From Bacteroidales bacterium (GTDB lineage: Bacteria; Bacteroidota; Bacteroidia; Bacteroidales; JAADJA01), in NCBI GenBank assembly GCA_016783885.1, contig JADHVR010000033.1:1-38729 (forward strand): 38,729 bases of DNA. Direction: 5' to 3'. Both the position numbers and the translations under genes were made by a program. The first letter of the stretch is position 1. Each line of letters opens with the position of its first letter. The notes under the pieces are model-generated. The model saw only the letters and a list, made by a program, of their open reading frames with translations. It made no database searches and was not told the origin of the DNA. Below, in pieces: positions 7,140-15,385 of this stretch.

Positions 7140-8075
7140 ATGCTAAAGTACACAATAATTGCGTTCTCACTAGGATTAATGCTTAACCTAATCTCATGCA
7201 CGGAGGAACCGACTATGGATAAAAAGTCCTTCAACAAACTTTCAACGGAAGAAGAAAGAGTCATTGTCCGTAAAGGTACAGAGGCACCATTCAGTGGGAA
7301 ATATAATAACTTTTTTGAAAGGGGTTCTTACCACTGCAAACGATGCAATGCACGACTTTATATTTCAGACGATAAGTTTGCATCTACCTGCGGATGGCCA
7401 AGCTTTGATGATGAAATCAAAGGAGCCATTAATAGACAAAAGGATGTTGATGGAAGAAGAACCGAGATATTGTGTGCAAATTGCGGGGCACATTTGGGCC
7501 ACATTTTTGAAGGAGAAGGACTAACAGAGAAGAATATCAGACATTGTGTCAATTCCGTCTCCTTGATATTTGTACCAAATAAAAATGAACCCCATATAGC
7601 AAAAGCCTACTTTGCAGGAGGCTGTTTTTGGGGTGTAGAGTATCTCTTTGAACATAAAGATGGTGTCATTTCGGCAATCTCAGGTTTTATGGGAGGTTCC
7701 ATGGCAAATCCCTCCTATCGGGATGTGACTTATGGAAAGACTGGCCACTTGGAGGTTGTCGAAGTAACATATAATCCGACCAAAGTAAATTATGAGAACC
7801 TTGTCAAATTTTTCTTTGAGATTCATGATCCGACACAAGTCGATGGTCAGGGTCCGGATATTGGGGAACAATATTTATCCGCCATTTTTTATGAAAATGA
7901 TGATGAGAAAAAGATTGTTCATAAGTTAATAGGTAAACTCAAAACCAAAGGATATGAAATCGTAACAAAAGTACTTCCCGCCGGTACCTTCTGGAAAGCC
8001 GAAGAGTACCATCAGGACTACTACGACAAGAAAGAAATGCAACCTTACTGCCATGTGTACAAAAAGAAATTTTAA
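7140..8075 (+). CDS. msrAB: Bifunctional methionine sulfoxide reductase MsrB-MsrA, lipoprotein
   Basis: The fusion has 311 residues and would reduce both R- and S-methionine sulfoxide in proteins. An N-terminal lipobox (LISC, Cys20) suggests export and lipid anchoring. The MsrB domain (about 30-145) comes first, with zinc-site pairs C66-x2-C69 and C112-x2-C115 and the resolving or catalytic region RHCVNS (C136). The MsrA domain (about 153-311) follows with the catalytic motif AGGCFWG (C162), GKTGHLE and the DIGEQYLSAIF segment. The order B-then-A is one of the known fusion orders. The gene sits in an integron-like cassette. It is preceded by AAAGGAG six bases before the ATG, a strong Shine-Dalgarno unusual for Bacteroidota, which suggests transfer. 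A likely role is repair of oxidised envelope proteins. Confidence 0.95.
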   Translation: MLKYTIIAFSLGLMLNLISCTEEPTMDKKSFNKLSTEEERVIVRKGTEAPFSGKYNNFFERGSYHCKRCNARLYISDDKFASTCGWPSFDDEIKGAINRQKDVDGRRTEILCANCGAHLGHIFEGEGLTEKNIRHCVNSVSLIFVPNKNEPHIAKAYFAGGCFWGVEYLFEHKDGVISAISGFMGGSMANPSYRDVTYGKTGHLEVVEVTYNPTKVNYENLVKFFFEIHDPTQVDGQGPDIGEQYLSAIFYENDDEKKIVHKLIGKLKTKGYEIVTKVLPAGTFWKAEEYHQDYYDKKEMQPYCHVYKKKF

Positions 8076-8118
8076 TTAAAACACCTTTTGCCAAGAGAAG
8101 CTTTATTAAGGAGTTGTT

Positions 8119-8166
8119 ATGCTGAACAAGAAGCTGAAGGTAATAAGTCTCATCGAAAACAAATGA
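8119..8166 (+). CDS. Possible 15-codon peptide in cassette 2
   Basis: AAGGAG followed by an ATG seven bases later opens a 15-codon frame (MLNKKLKVISLIENK) that stops just before the attC R'' box. The spacing and SD are good, but the peptide is very short and has no recognisable feature. GTTATGC at its start also resembles an R' box, so this may be a relic of an older cassette edge. Confidence 0.2.
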   Translation: MLNKKLKVISLIENK

Positions 8167-8169
8167 AAA

Positions 8170-8240
8170 CACATAACAAGGCGCTGCACCGGACTGCAAT
8201 TTCGATGCGCTACATTGCCACCGGTGAGCTTGGTCGTTAC
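8170..8240. repeat. attC-like recombination site 2
   Basis: R'' is CACATAAC (8170-8177) and R' is near CGTTACC (8235-8241), with TAAC/GTTA pairing. The L boxes are GCT-G-CACCGG (8183-8192) and CCGGTGAGC (8221-8229). They pair perfectly if G8186 is extrahelical, the classic attC arrangement. The unpaired central spacers are AAGGC and TTGGTC. The terminal loop is 28 bases. This site is shorter than site 1 but nearer to standard attC geometry. Confidence 0.68.
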
Positions 8241-8371
8241 CTTCCCGACTGGTAACAGCATTTGCCAGTGTAAGCCAGGGAAGTGGGGATAATAATGAGG
8301 TTATTATCAGTAGAAATGCCGCTAAAAGTATTTTATGGAGATTAGATGGATATTTTGAAAAAAATCATTAA
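8228..8371 (+). pseudogene. Gene fragment without start, at right edge of the cassettes
   Basis: An open frame with no start codon encodes protein-like sequence (VTAFASVSQGSGDNNEVIIS, then RNAAKSILWRLDGYFEKNH) and stops at 8369-8371. It begins where the second attC ends. I do not recognise the protein. It could be the tail of a gene truncated when the cassettes arrived, for instance a regulator of the efflux operon, but that is a guess. An 8-bp perfect hairpin (GATAATAA/TTATTATC, 8288-8308) lies within it and could be a regulatory dyad instead. Confidence 0.3.
8288..8308. promoter_or_regulatory. Perfect dyad upstream of efflux operon
   Basis: GATAATAA and TTATTATC are separated by TGAGG. The dyad lies about 95 bases before the adaptor start codon and could be an operator or a small stem-loop. 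The surrounding gene-fragment reading frame is an alternative explanation. Confidence 0.3.
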
Positions 8372-8400
8372 TATTGCATTCCCTAAATAATCAATATCTT

Positions 8401-9591
8401 ATGACACTAATAAAAACACGGCAGTATGCTGCCACAATCCTGATACCTGTTTTTCTGGTATCCTTAATCCTTTTTTCCTGTAAAGACAAGAAGGCAGTTC
8501 AAATGCCTCCACCGAAAATTCCCGTGGTGGAAGTAATTCAAAAAGATGTACCAATTTACCAGGAATTTGTCGGGCAGGTTTACGGGCTTTACGACATCCC
8601 TATTCGTGCCAGAGTGGAAGGATGGGTAGAAGGTATTTATTTTATTGAAGGCAGCCCTGTGTACAAAGACCAACTCCTTTATTCTATTGACCCTGAAACT
8701 TATGAGGCCAAGGTTGCTGAAAAAGAAAGTGAACTTGTCGAAGCTAAAACAAATTTGGTGAAGGCGCAAAACGACCTGCGCAGGATCAAGCCCCTTGCCG
8801 AAATAAATGCCGTAAGCCAAAGCGATCTTGATGCAGCGCTTGCAAACGAAGGTGCCTGTGAAGCCGCGGTTAAAGCTGCCAGGGCTGTCCTCAGGGCGGC
8901 AAATATCGAGTTAAGCTATACAAAGGTAAAATCGCCTATTAATGGCATCATTGGCAAAACCAAAGCCAAGGTTGGCGAGTTTGTGGGAAAAGACCCTAAT
9001 CCTGTTATCCTGAATGTTGTTTCAACCATTGATACCATCAGGGTGGAGTTCTTCCTGACAGAAAACTATTATTTGGCTTATGCCAGGAATGCTGCAAGAA
9101 TTGATTCTCTGAAAAGTGACAGACGAGCTAAACAGGAACTTGAGTATGAAGAAAGTAACCTGGAATTAATCCTTTCCGATAATTCGGTTTTTAAATATAA
9201 GGGAGCGGTGGACTTTATTGACAGGCAAATAGATCCGACTACAGGTTGTATTTTACTTCAGGCTTCCTTTCCAAATCCTGAAAAAATATTACGTCCCGGC
9301 CAGTTTGCAAAGATAAAAGGACTAATTTATATAGAAGATAATGCGTTCCTTGTCCCGCAAAGATGCGTAAGCGAGCTTCAGGGTAAATATAGCCTGTACG
9401 TGGTTAACGACAGCAGTAAAATTGAAAGGAGAGATATTGAAACGGGACCAACTGTTGATAGTTTCTGGGTGATCACTAAAGGAATAAGCCAGGGCGAAAA
9501 GGTAGTTTACGAGGGGATACAGAAAGTCAGGGAAGGTATTACTGTCAGCCCTGAAGTTATTGAACTGAATGAAAAAGGTCAAAAAAAATAA
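8401..9591 (+). CDS. RND efflux periplasmic adaptor (membrane fusion protein), lipoprotein
   Basis: The protein has 396 residues from the ATG at 8401. A TTG nine codons upstream is in frame, but the ATG gives a standard signal with lipobox (LILFSC). It is a HlyD/AcrA-type adaptor: an N-terminal beta-barrel/lipoyl half (PIRARVEGWVEGIYFIEGSP), a long alpha-hairpin with coiled-coil character (about 105-165, EKESELVEAKTNLVKAQNDL), the second lipoyl half (LSYTKVKSPINGIIGKTKAK) and a C-terminal beta-barrel and membrane-proximal part. It would bridge the inner-membrane RND pump and the outer-membrane channel. The RND gene follows 11 bases later. Substrate cannot be told. Confidence 0.94.
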   Translation: MTLIKTRQYAATILIPVFLVSLILFSCKDKKAVQMPPPKIPVVEVIQKDVPIYQEFVGQVYGLYDIPIRARVEGWVEGIYFIEGSPVYKDQLLYSIDPETYEAKVAEKESELVEAKTNLVKAQNDLRRIKPLAEINAVSQSDLDAALANEGACEAAVKAARAVLRAANIELSYTKVKSPINGIIGKTKAKVGEFVGKDPNPVILNVVSTIDTIRVEFFLTENYYLAYARNAARIDSLKSDRRAKQELEYEESNLELILSDNSVFKYKGAVDFIDRQIDPTTGCILLQASFPNPEKILRPGQFAKIKGLIYIEDNAFLVPQRCVSELQGKYSLYVVNDSSKIERRDIETGPTVDSFWVITKGISQGEKVVYEGIQKVREGITVSPEVIELNEKGQKK

Positions 9592-9602
9592 GGAACCGGA
9601 CT

Positions 9603-12600
9603 ATGGAAGAAAAAGGTAATTTTTTTGTAAACAGGCCTATTGTTGCGATGGTGATAGCCATTGTAATTGTAATCGTTGGGGTAATTTCTATGTTAGGCCT
9701 ACCAATGGAACAATACCCTAATATTTCACCTCCTATGGTTTCAGTCAGCACATCTTATACAGGAGCCAATGCTATCAATGTTGAACAATCAATTGCCACA
9801 CCTATCGAACAGCAGGTTAATGGTGTTGACAATATGATTTATATGAAATCAACCAACTCTAATGATGGCTCAATGACCCTGGATGTTTCCTTTGAAATAG
9901 GAACTGATCCTGATATGAACACCGTCTTTACACAAAACAGGGTATCTCAGGCTACACCAAAATTACCGGAAGAAGTAAAACAGTATGGTTTAACTACTAA
10001 TAAAAAATACTCTTTCCCATTAATGCTGGTCACACTGACATCAACAAACAAGGATTATGATCAGAATTTTTTAGCGAATTATGCCGCTATAAACATTAAA
10101 GATGTTCTGTCCAGAACAAAAGGGATTGGAAATGTTAATATACTTGGCTCAAGTGATTATTCTATGCGTTTATGGGTAAAGCCCGACCGGCTTGCCCAAA
10201 TGGGCATTACTGTCCCCGAGATAATGAATGCAGTGAAAGAACAGAATATAATTGTACCGGGTGGAAAATTTGGAGCAGAACCCGCTCCACCGGGAATTGA
10301 ATTTACATATACTGTGCGGCTTCCCGACAGACTACAGACAGAAGAAGAATTTGGTAATATTATTGTAAGGACTAATCCTGATGGTTCACAAGTAAAAGTT
10401 AGTGATGTTGCAAGAGTTGAACTTGGTGTGGAATCATATGATGCTTTTACCAGGCTGAATAAAAATAGTTGTGCTCTTATTGCTTTATACCAAATGCCAG
10501 GCTCAAATGCCATAGAAACCGGTGAACAAATCAAATCGATTATGGAGAGCCTTTCTAAAAAATTTCCTCCGGGAATCAATTATGAAATATCTCTTGACAC
10601 TACACTCGCTATCTCAGCAGGAATTAAAGAAATAATTATTACTTTATTAATCGCCCTTGCTCTTGTTCTTTTCGTTGTTTTTATTTTCATACAGGATTGG
10701 AGAGCAACGCTTATCCCAACAGCTGCCATTCCCGTATCATTGATCGGCGCTTTTATTCTGTTCCCTATGCTTGGCTTTACCATAAATGTGTTATCCCTTC
10801 TCGGACTGGTTCTTGCCATTGGTATCGTAGTTGACGATGCCATAGTGGTAGTCGAGGCTGTTCAGGTAAATATTGCCAGGGGAATGAATTCTAAAAAAGC
10901 AACTATCGAGGCAATGAAATTGGTTACTGCTCCTGTTATAGCCACTACACTTGTTTTAGTAGGAGTATTTATCCCTGTTGCAGCTATGGGTGGAATTACC
11001 GGAAGGCTTTACCAGCAATTTGCAATCACTATTGCTGTGTCCGTGGTATTCTCTTCCGTAAATGCCCTGACACTTAGCCCTGCATTATGCTCACTATTAT
11101 TGAGAAAACCAAAACCTTATAAAGGCATACCGGGAAAATTTTTCAAAGGGTTTAATAAAGTTTTCGATCGTTCCACTGATTCCTACATGAAATTCTCGAA
11201 AATCGTTGCACGAAAAACTACAAGAAGCCTGATCTTTATTTTAATCCTGTCAGGAGCTATTATTATTATCTCAAAATTTGTTCCGGGTGGATTTATCCCT
11301 GAAGAAGACCAGGGCTACTTTTGTGTAAATATTCAGCTTCCTGATGCTGCTTCACTTCAACGTACAGACGTGATAAATTCCAAGATAGAAGATATCCTGA
11401 TGAATCACGAAGAAATAAATTTTGTTACAAATGTTACCGGGTATAGTTTGTTAACAGGTAGTACTTCAACTAATGGCGGGTTTATGTTCATTTCGCTTAA
11501 GGATTGGGGTAAACGGGATAAAACTGCCTTGCAAATAATAAGGGAAGTGAATATGGAACTGCAGAGTATAAAAGGCGCTGTTGTGTTCGCTTTTGGACCC
11601 CCTGCCATTCCCGGACTTGGTACAGGGTCAGGTTTTTCACTTATGCTTCAGGATAAAGGGGGAAATTCGCCGGAATACCTCGCACAACAGGCTTCAATTT
11701 TTGCTAAAGCTGCGATGGAAAGGCCGGAAATCGGCAATATTTTTTCTCCATTCCAGGCTAATGTTCCCCAGAAATATATCGACATCAATATTGACAAAAC
11801 TTTAATAGCAGGTGTTGCCTTGCAAGACCTTTATTCTACAATTGGAGCTTTTCTCGGTGGGACTTATATTAACGATTTTAACCGCTTCGGGCGCCTTTAT
11901 AAAGCTTTTATTCAGGCTGAACCCCGGTACAGATTAAACCAGGAACAACTAAATCTGTTTTTTGTTAAGAACAGTGATGGTGTTAGTTTGCCATTATCAG
12001 CCCTTGTAAATGTTGAGGATATTGCAGGACCTGACTATACAAACCGTTATAACTTATACAGAGCTGTTGAACTAACGGGAAGCCCTGCAAAAGGTTATTC
12101 TTCCAGCCAGGCGCTGGATGCTATAGAAGAAGTTGCACAAGAGTCGCTCCCGGAAGATATGGGTTATGAATGGAGCAATATGTCGTATCAGGAGAAAGAA
12201 GCCGGTGGCGCTGGTAACATAGTATTTCTGTTTGCTTTGATATTTGTATTTCTTATCCTTGCTGCTCAATATGAAAGCTGGTCGCTGCCACTCAGCATTT
12301 TGCTCGGTACTCCTTTTGCAGTTTTTGGAGCAATGTTTTTCCTTTTTGTTGCCCATTTTTTCAGTGAGACATTTGAAAATAATATTTTCGCTCAGATCTC
12401 TCTCGTGATGCTTATAGCAATGGCAGCAAAGAATGCTATTTTAATTGTTGAATATGCCAATGATGAGTTTGCTAAGGGACTGTCGCTTTACGATTCCGCT
12501 ATTAAAGCTGCCAAGTTACGTTTCAGACCCATTCTTATGACTGCTTTTTCATTTATTTTCGGGATATTTCCACTTGTTGTTGCAACAGGCGCCGGTGCTG

Positions 12601-12776
12601 AGTCACGTAAGGTGATGGGAATGGCACTGTTAGGTGGAATGGCAATAGCAACATTTTTAGGTGTATTCATGTACCCCATGTTGTTTGTTTTTATTGGAAA
12701 GATTGCAGGATATGAAAAGAAAAGGAAACTAACAATGCAGAAAGATTCAATTAACAAATTACAAAAAAACAAATAA
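9603..12776 (+). CDS. RND multidrug efflux permease, AcrB/HAE1 family
   Basis: A full-length protein of 1057 residues with the two-fold repeated RND plan: TM1 near residues 12-30, a large periplasmic porter loop, TM2-6, TM7, a second loop and TM8-12. The proton-relay acidic pair in TM4 is present (GLVLAIGIVVDDAIVVVEAV, Asp411 and Asp412). Other family landmarks are FIPEEDQGYF after TM7, GPPAIPGLGTGSGF in the porter domain and LLIAMAAKNAILIVEYAND in TM10. It exports hydrophobic compounds using the proton gradient, as a trimer with the adaptor and outer-membrane factor encoded on either side. The HAE1 assignment rests on overall similarity. The actual substrates are unknown. Confidence 0.97.
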   Translation: MEEKGNFFVNRPIVAMVIAIVIVIVGVISMLGLPMEQYPNISPPMVSVSTSYTGANAINVEQSIATPIEQQVNGVDNMIYMKSTNSNDGSMTLDVSFEIGTDPDMNTVFTQNRVSQATPKLPEEVKQYGLTTNKKYSFPLMLVTLTSTNKDYDQNFLANYAAINIKDVLSRTKGIGNVNILGSSDYSMRLWVKPDRLAQMGITVPEIMNAVKEQNIIVPGGKFGAEPAPPGIEFTYTVRLPDRLQTEEEFGNIIVRTNPDGSQVKVSDVARVELGVESYDAFTRLNKNSCALIALYQMPGSNAIETGEQIKSIMESLSKKFPPGINYEISLDTTLAISAGIKEIIITLLIALALVLFVVFIFIQDWRATLIPTAAIPVSLIGAFILFPMLGFTINVLSLLGLVLAIGIVVDDAIVVVEAVQVNIARGMNSKKATIEAMKLVTAPVIATTLVLVGVFIPVAAMGGITGRLYQQFAITIAVSVVFSSVNALTLSPALCSLLLRKPKPYKGIPGKFFKGFNKVFDRSTDSYMKFSKIVARKTTRSLIFILILSGAIIIISKFVPGGFIPEEDQGYFCVNIQLPDAASLQRTDVINSKIEDILMNHEEINFVTNVTGYSLLTGSTSTNGGFMFISLKDWGKRDKTALQIIREVNMELQSIKGAVVFAFGPPAIPGLGTGSGFSLMLQDKGGNSPEYLAQQASIFAKAAMERPEIGNIFSPFQANVPQKYIDINIDKTLIAGVALQDLYSTIGAFLGGTYINDFNRFGRLYKAFIQAEPRYRLNQEQLNLFFVKNSDGVSLPLSALVNVEDIAGPDYTNRYNLYRAVELTGSPAKGYSSSQALDAIEEVAQESLPEDMGYEWSNMSYQEKEAGGAGNIVFLFALIFVFLILAAQYESWSLPLSILLGTPFAVFGAMFFLFVAHFFSETFENNIFAQISLVMLIAMAAKNAILIVEYANDEFAKGLSLYDSAIKAAKLRFRPILMTAFSFIFGIFPLVVATGAGAESRKVMGMALLGGMAIATFLGVFMYPMLFVFIGKIAGYEKKRKLTMQKDSINKLQKNK

Positions 12777-12777
12777 A

Positions 12778-14184
12778 ATGAAGAAAAATATAACATACTT
12801 ATTTGTTTTCCTCCTAACTCTGTCAAGCTGCAAGTTCGGTCCAAACTACACTCGCCCTAATATGACCACACCTGCTTCATTCAGGTATGAGGAAGTTAAA
12901 ACAGACAGCGTTTTAAACCTTAAATGGTGGGAACTTTTCCAGGACGAGCAGTTAAATACGCTTATCAATTCTGCATTAAAAAACAACCAGAATATTTTGA
13001 TAGCTGCCGCCCGCATTGAAGAAGCAAGGGCTGCACTTGGGTATAATAAAGCTGATATGTACCCTTCTTTCGGATATAATGTTAATGCATCAAGAACCAA
13101 TTTAACTGGAAATCAAAAAGGAGATGCATATAACAGCTTTTTTATTGCTCCCAACCTGAACTGGGAAATTGATTTCTGGGGAAAATACCGCAGGTCAACC
13201 GAAGCTGCCAGAGCTGAATTATTAGCCTCGCAATATGCACAAAGAGCAGTGCAGATCGGGTTAATATCGGAAGTGGCAAGTGCTTACTTTCTACTGTTAG
13301 ATTATGAATCGCGATTAGAAATTTCAAGAAATACATTGACTTCAAGGAGAGAATCGTTGAGGATAATCAGTGAACGTTTCGATAAGGGAACCGTAGCTGA
13401 AATAGACCTTAACCAGGCAGAGATACAGGAAGCCATAGCTGCTGCTTCTGTACCATTGTACGAAAGGCTTGTTGCTCAAACAGAGAATTCCCTCAGTATT
13501 TTATTAGGATTAAATCCCAGCCCTATAATGAAAAAAAGTCCACTAATTGAACAAGTATTACCTCCTGATATTCCTGCCGGAATTCCTTCTGAAATATTAG
13601 ACCGCAGGCCCGATGTATTGCAAACCGAACAAATGCTTGCAGCTCAGAATGCACGTATTGGAGTTGCCCAGGCTATGAGACTGCCGTCAATCAGCCTTAC
13701 AGGTTTTCTTGGCGCAGCCAGCCCTGAGCTTAATACCCTTTTCACTGATGATGGCATGGTTTGGTCAATGGGTGGAAGTTTATTAGGCCCGGTCTTCAAT
13801 TTTGGCAAGAACAAAAGAAGGGTGGAAATTGAAAGGCAGCGCATGGTACAGGATAGCCTGCTGTATGTTCAAACTGTGTTACAGGCATTCAGGGAAGTGG
13901 ATGATGCGCTCATTGAAGTTTCAACCTATAAAGACGAGGTTGGTGCCAGGGTCCGCCAAAGAGATGCTGCAAAAAATGCAAATACATTGTCGCAAGAAAG
14001 ATATAACGGCGGTGTTACCAGTTATCTCGAAGTTCTGGATTCGGAACGCTCTCTTTTTGAGGCAAAGTTGTCTGCTTCCGAAACTTATCAATTGCAATTA
14101 AATGCTTATGTTAAGCTATATAAAGCACTTGGTGGCGGGTGGTTATCAAAAGAAGAAGAAGCCGGTGAAAATAGTAGTCAATAA
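12778..14184 (+). CDS. Outer-membrane efflux channel, NodT/OprM type lipoprotein
   Basis: The protein has 468 residues. Signal peptide with lipobox (LTLSSC), then KFGPNYTRP, the typical N-terminus of NodT/OprM-type TolC relatives. Two repeats of the outer-membrane-efflux domain follow. The first includes LKWWELFQDEQLNTLI, ARIEEARAALGYNKADMYPS and the strand segment NLNWEIDFWGKYRR. The second includes LDRRPDVLQTEQMLAAQNAR, PSISLTGFLG and GPVFNFGKNKRRVEIERQ. It would form the trimeric channel-tunnel that completes the RND pump. The gene begins one base after the permease stop, so translation is probably coupled. Confidence 0.96.
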   Translation: MKKNITYLFVFLLTLSSCKFGPNYTRPNMTTPASFRYEEVKTDSVLNLKWWELFQDEQLNTLINSALKNNQNILIAAARIEEARAALGYNKADMYPSFGYNVNASRTNLTGNQKGDAYNSFFIAPNLNWEIDFWGKYRRSTEAARAELLASQYAQRAVQIGLISEVASAYFLLLDYESRLEISRNTLTSRRESLRIISERFDKGTVAEIDLNQAEIQEAIAAASVPLYERLVAQTENSLSILLGLNPSPIMKKSPLIEQVLPPDIPAGIPSEILDRRPDVLQTEQMLAAQNARIGVAQAMRLPSISLTGFLGAASPELNTLFTDDGMVWSMGGSLLGPVFNFGKNKRRVEIERQRMVQDSLLYVQTVLQAFREVDDALIEVSTYKDEVGARVRQRDAAKNANTLSQERYNGGVTSYLEVLDSERSLFEAKLSASETYQLQLNAYVKLYKALGGGWLSKEEEAGENSSQ

Positions 14185-14186
14185 TT

Positions 14187-15365
14187 ATGAAAAACAAAAA
14201 CAGTATAATTTTAATTCTTTTTCTAACCCTGTTTTTTTTACCTGATTTATTATTTGCAAATGATATAGAAACAACAGAGGGTGAAGATAATTCAACAAGA
14301 AAAGATTCTTTACCTGAATGGATATATAATGTAAGCGATAAAGTAAGATTTTATGGGAGTTACAGGATTAATGCCGGTATGTCGGAAAATGGTTACACAG
14401 GAGTTGCCGACAATTCATCCCGTTTTGGATTAAAAGGAAAAATTCCATTAAACCCGAAAAAAAAATATTATGTATTAGCAAGAGCTGAATGGGGCGCACA
14501 ATTAGTTAGCAGAGACGAAAAGATTAAATTCTCCCCTGATCCGGGAGCAGAATATGCACAAGCAAATAATGCATTATTTACACGTTTGGGTTATGTAGGG
14601 TTTCAAACACCTTATGGTAATCTTACTTTCGGGAAACAGTGGTCAGTCTATTATATGGTAAGTGGCATAACCGACATGTTTTTAGCATTTGGTGGTGAAG
14701 CAAGCGGCACATATAATGCAAATACCGATGGAGGAGTCTCAGGAACCGGACGTCCGAATAATGCAATGAAATATACCGGAACTTATGGACCTGTCAATAT
14801 AGGTTTACAGGCACAAATGAGAACTCTAACTGGTAACGACCAGGCTTTTGCCGACACTTACGGCACAACCATTTATTTTCAAAGCAAATCAGGTTTTTAT
14901 ATTGGCACCGGTTTTAATAAAGTACTTGACGGGGTTGATAATCCGGAACCTGATGAAGCAAAAAAAGGTGACCAGGCTGCGGTAGCAGGTATTTGTTATA
15001 AAAAAAACAGATTATATTTAGCTTGTACTTACTCAAATTTTAAAAACCATGAAAAATTTGATTTAAACGATACTACAACAATATATTACTCAGGACAAGG
15101 AATAGAATTATATGCAAGATACATTATTCCAGGTAATGAAAAATGGCATATATCTACCGGATTTAATTATATGAAACCTTACAATGATATAGAAGAAGCA
15201 GGGAAATACGATTTATTATGTTTTATTATTGAAGCAGGATACAATTTTTCCAAAGCAAGCTATGCTTTTATTGCAACACGTATTGATTACAGCAAAAATA
15301 TTGATGGCTCAAAGCGAAGCCCGACTCTCTTTGGCGGTGGTGTCAGGTTTTCTTTCGGGTATTAA
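14187..15365 (+). CDS. Outer-membrane porin
   Basis: The protein has 392 residues with a signal peptide (about 1-25, ending in LLFAN). A region after the signal is polar. From about residue 50 on it is a general-diffusion-type porin barrel: KVRFYGSYRINAGMSENGYT, SSRFGLKGK, then TRLGYVGFQTPYGNLTFGKQ, which is the porin L3-preceding signature, and a C-terminal strand GGGVRFSFGY. It begins two bases after the efflux channel gene, so it is probably part of the same operon. The association may tie permeability and efflux together. This is inference from position only. Confidence 0.88.
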   Translation: MKNKNSIILILFLTLFFLPDLLFANDIETTEGEDNSTRKDSLPEWIYNVSDKVRFYGSYRINAGMSENGYTGVADNSSRFGLKGKIPLNPKKKYYVLARAEWGAQLVSRDEKIKFSPDPGAEYAQANNALFTRLGYVGFQTPYGNLTFGKQWSVYYMVSGITDMFLAFGGEASGTYNANTDGGVSGTGRPNNAMKYTGTYGPVNIGLQAQMRTLTGNDQAFADTYGTTIYFQSKSGFYIGTGFNKVLDGVDNPEPDEAKKGDQAAVAGICYKKNRLYLACTYSNFKNHEKFDLNDTTTIYYSGQGIELYARYIIPGNEKWHISTGFNYMKPYNDIEEAGKYDLLCFIIEAGYNFSKASYAFIATRIDYSKNIDGSKRSPTLFGGGVRFSFGY

Positions 15366-15385
15366 TAGTTCAAGTTCATTCTAAC

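Larger units (their letters stand above)
7116..8236 (+). mobile_element. Integron-like gene cassette 2 (msrAB + attC)
   Basis: The left edge is G|TTATGTG (7115-7122). The reverse complement CACATAAC occurs exactly at 8170-8177, after the gene, as the R'' box of the second attC-like site. The cassette is 1121 bp long and carries one gene with its own AAAGGAG ribosome-binding site. The right edge is placed at G8236 in CGTTACC. That R' box is less canonical than the left one, so the edge is less certain. Confidence 0.65.

Noticed and set aside
8374-8400. TTG start of the RND adaptor
   Set aside because: The ATG at 8401 gives a well-formed lipoprotein signal, and nothing supports the extra nine residues.
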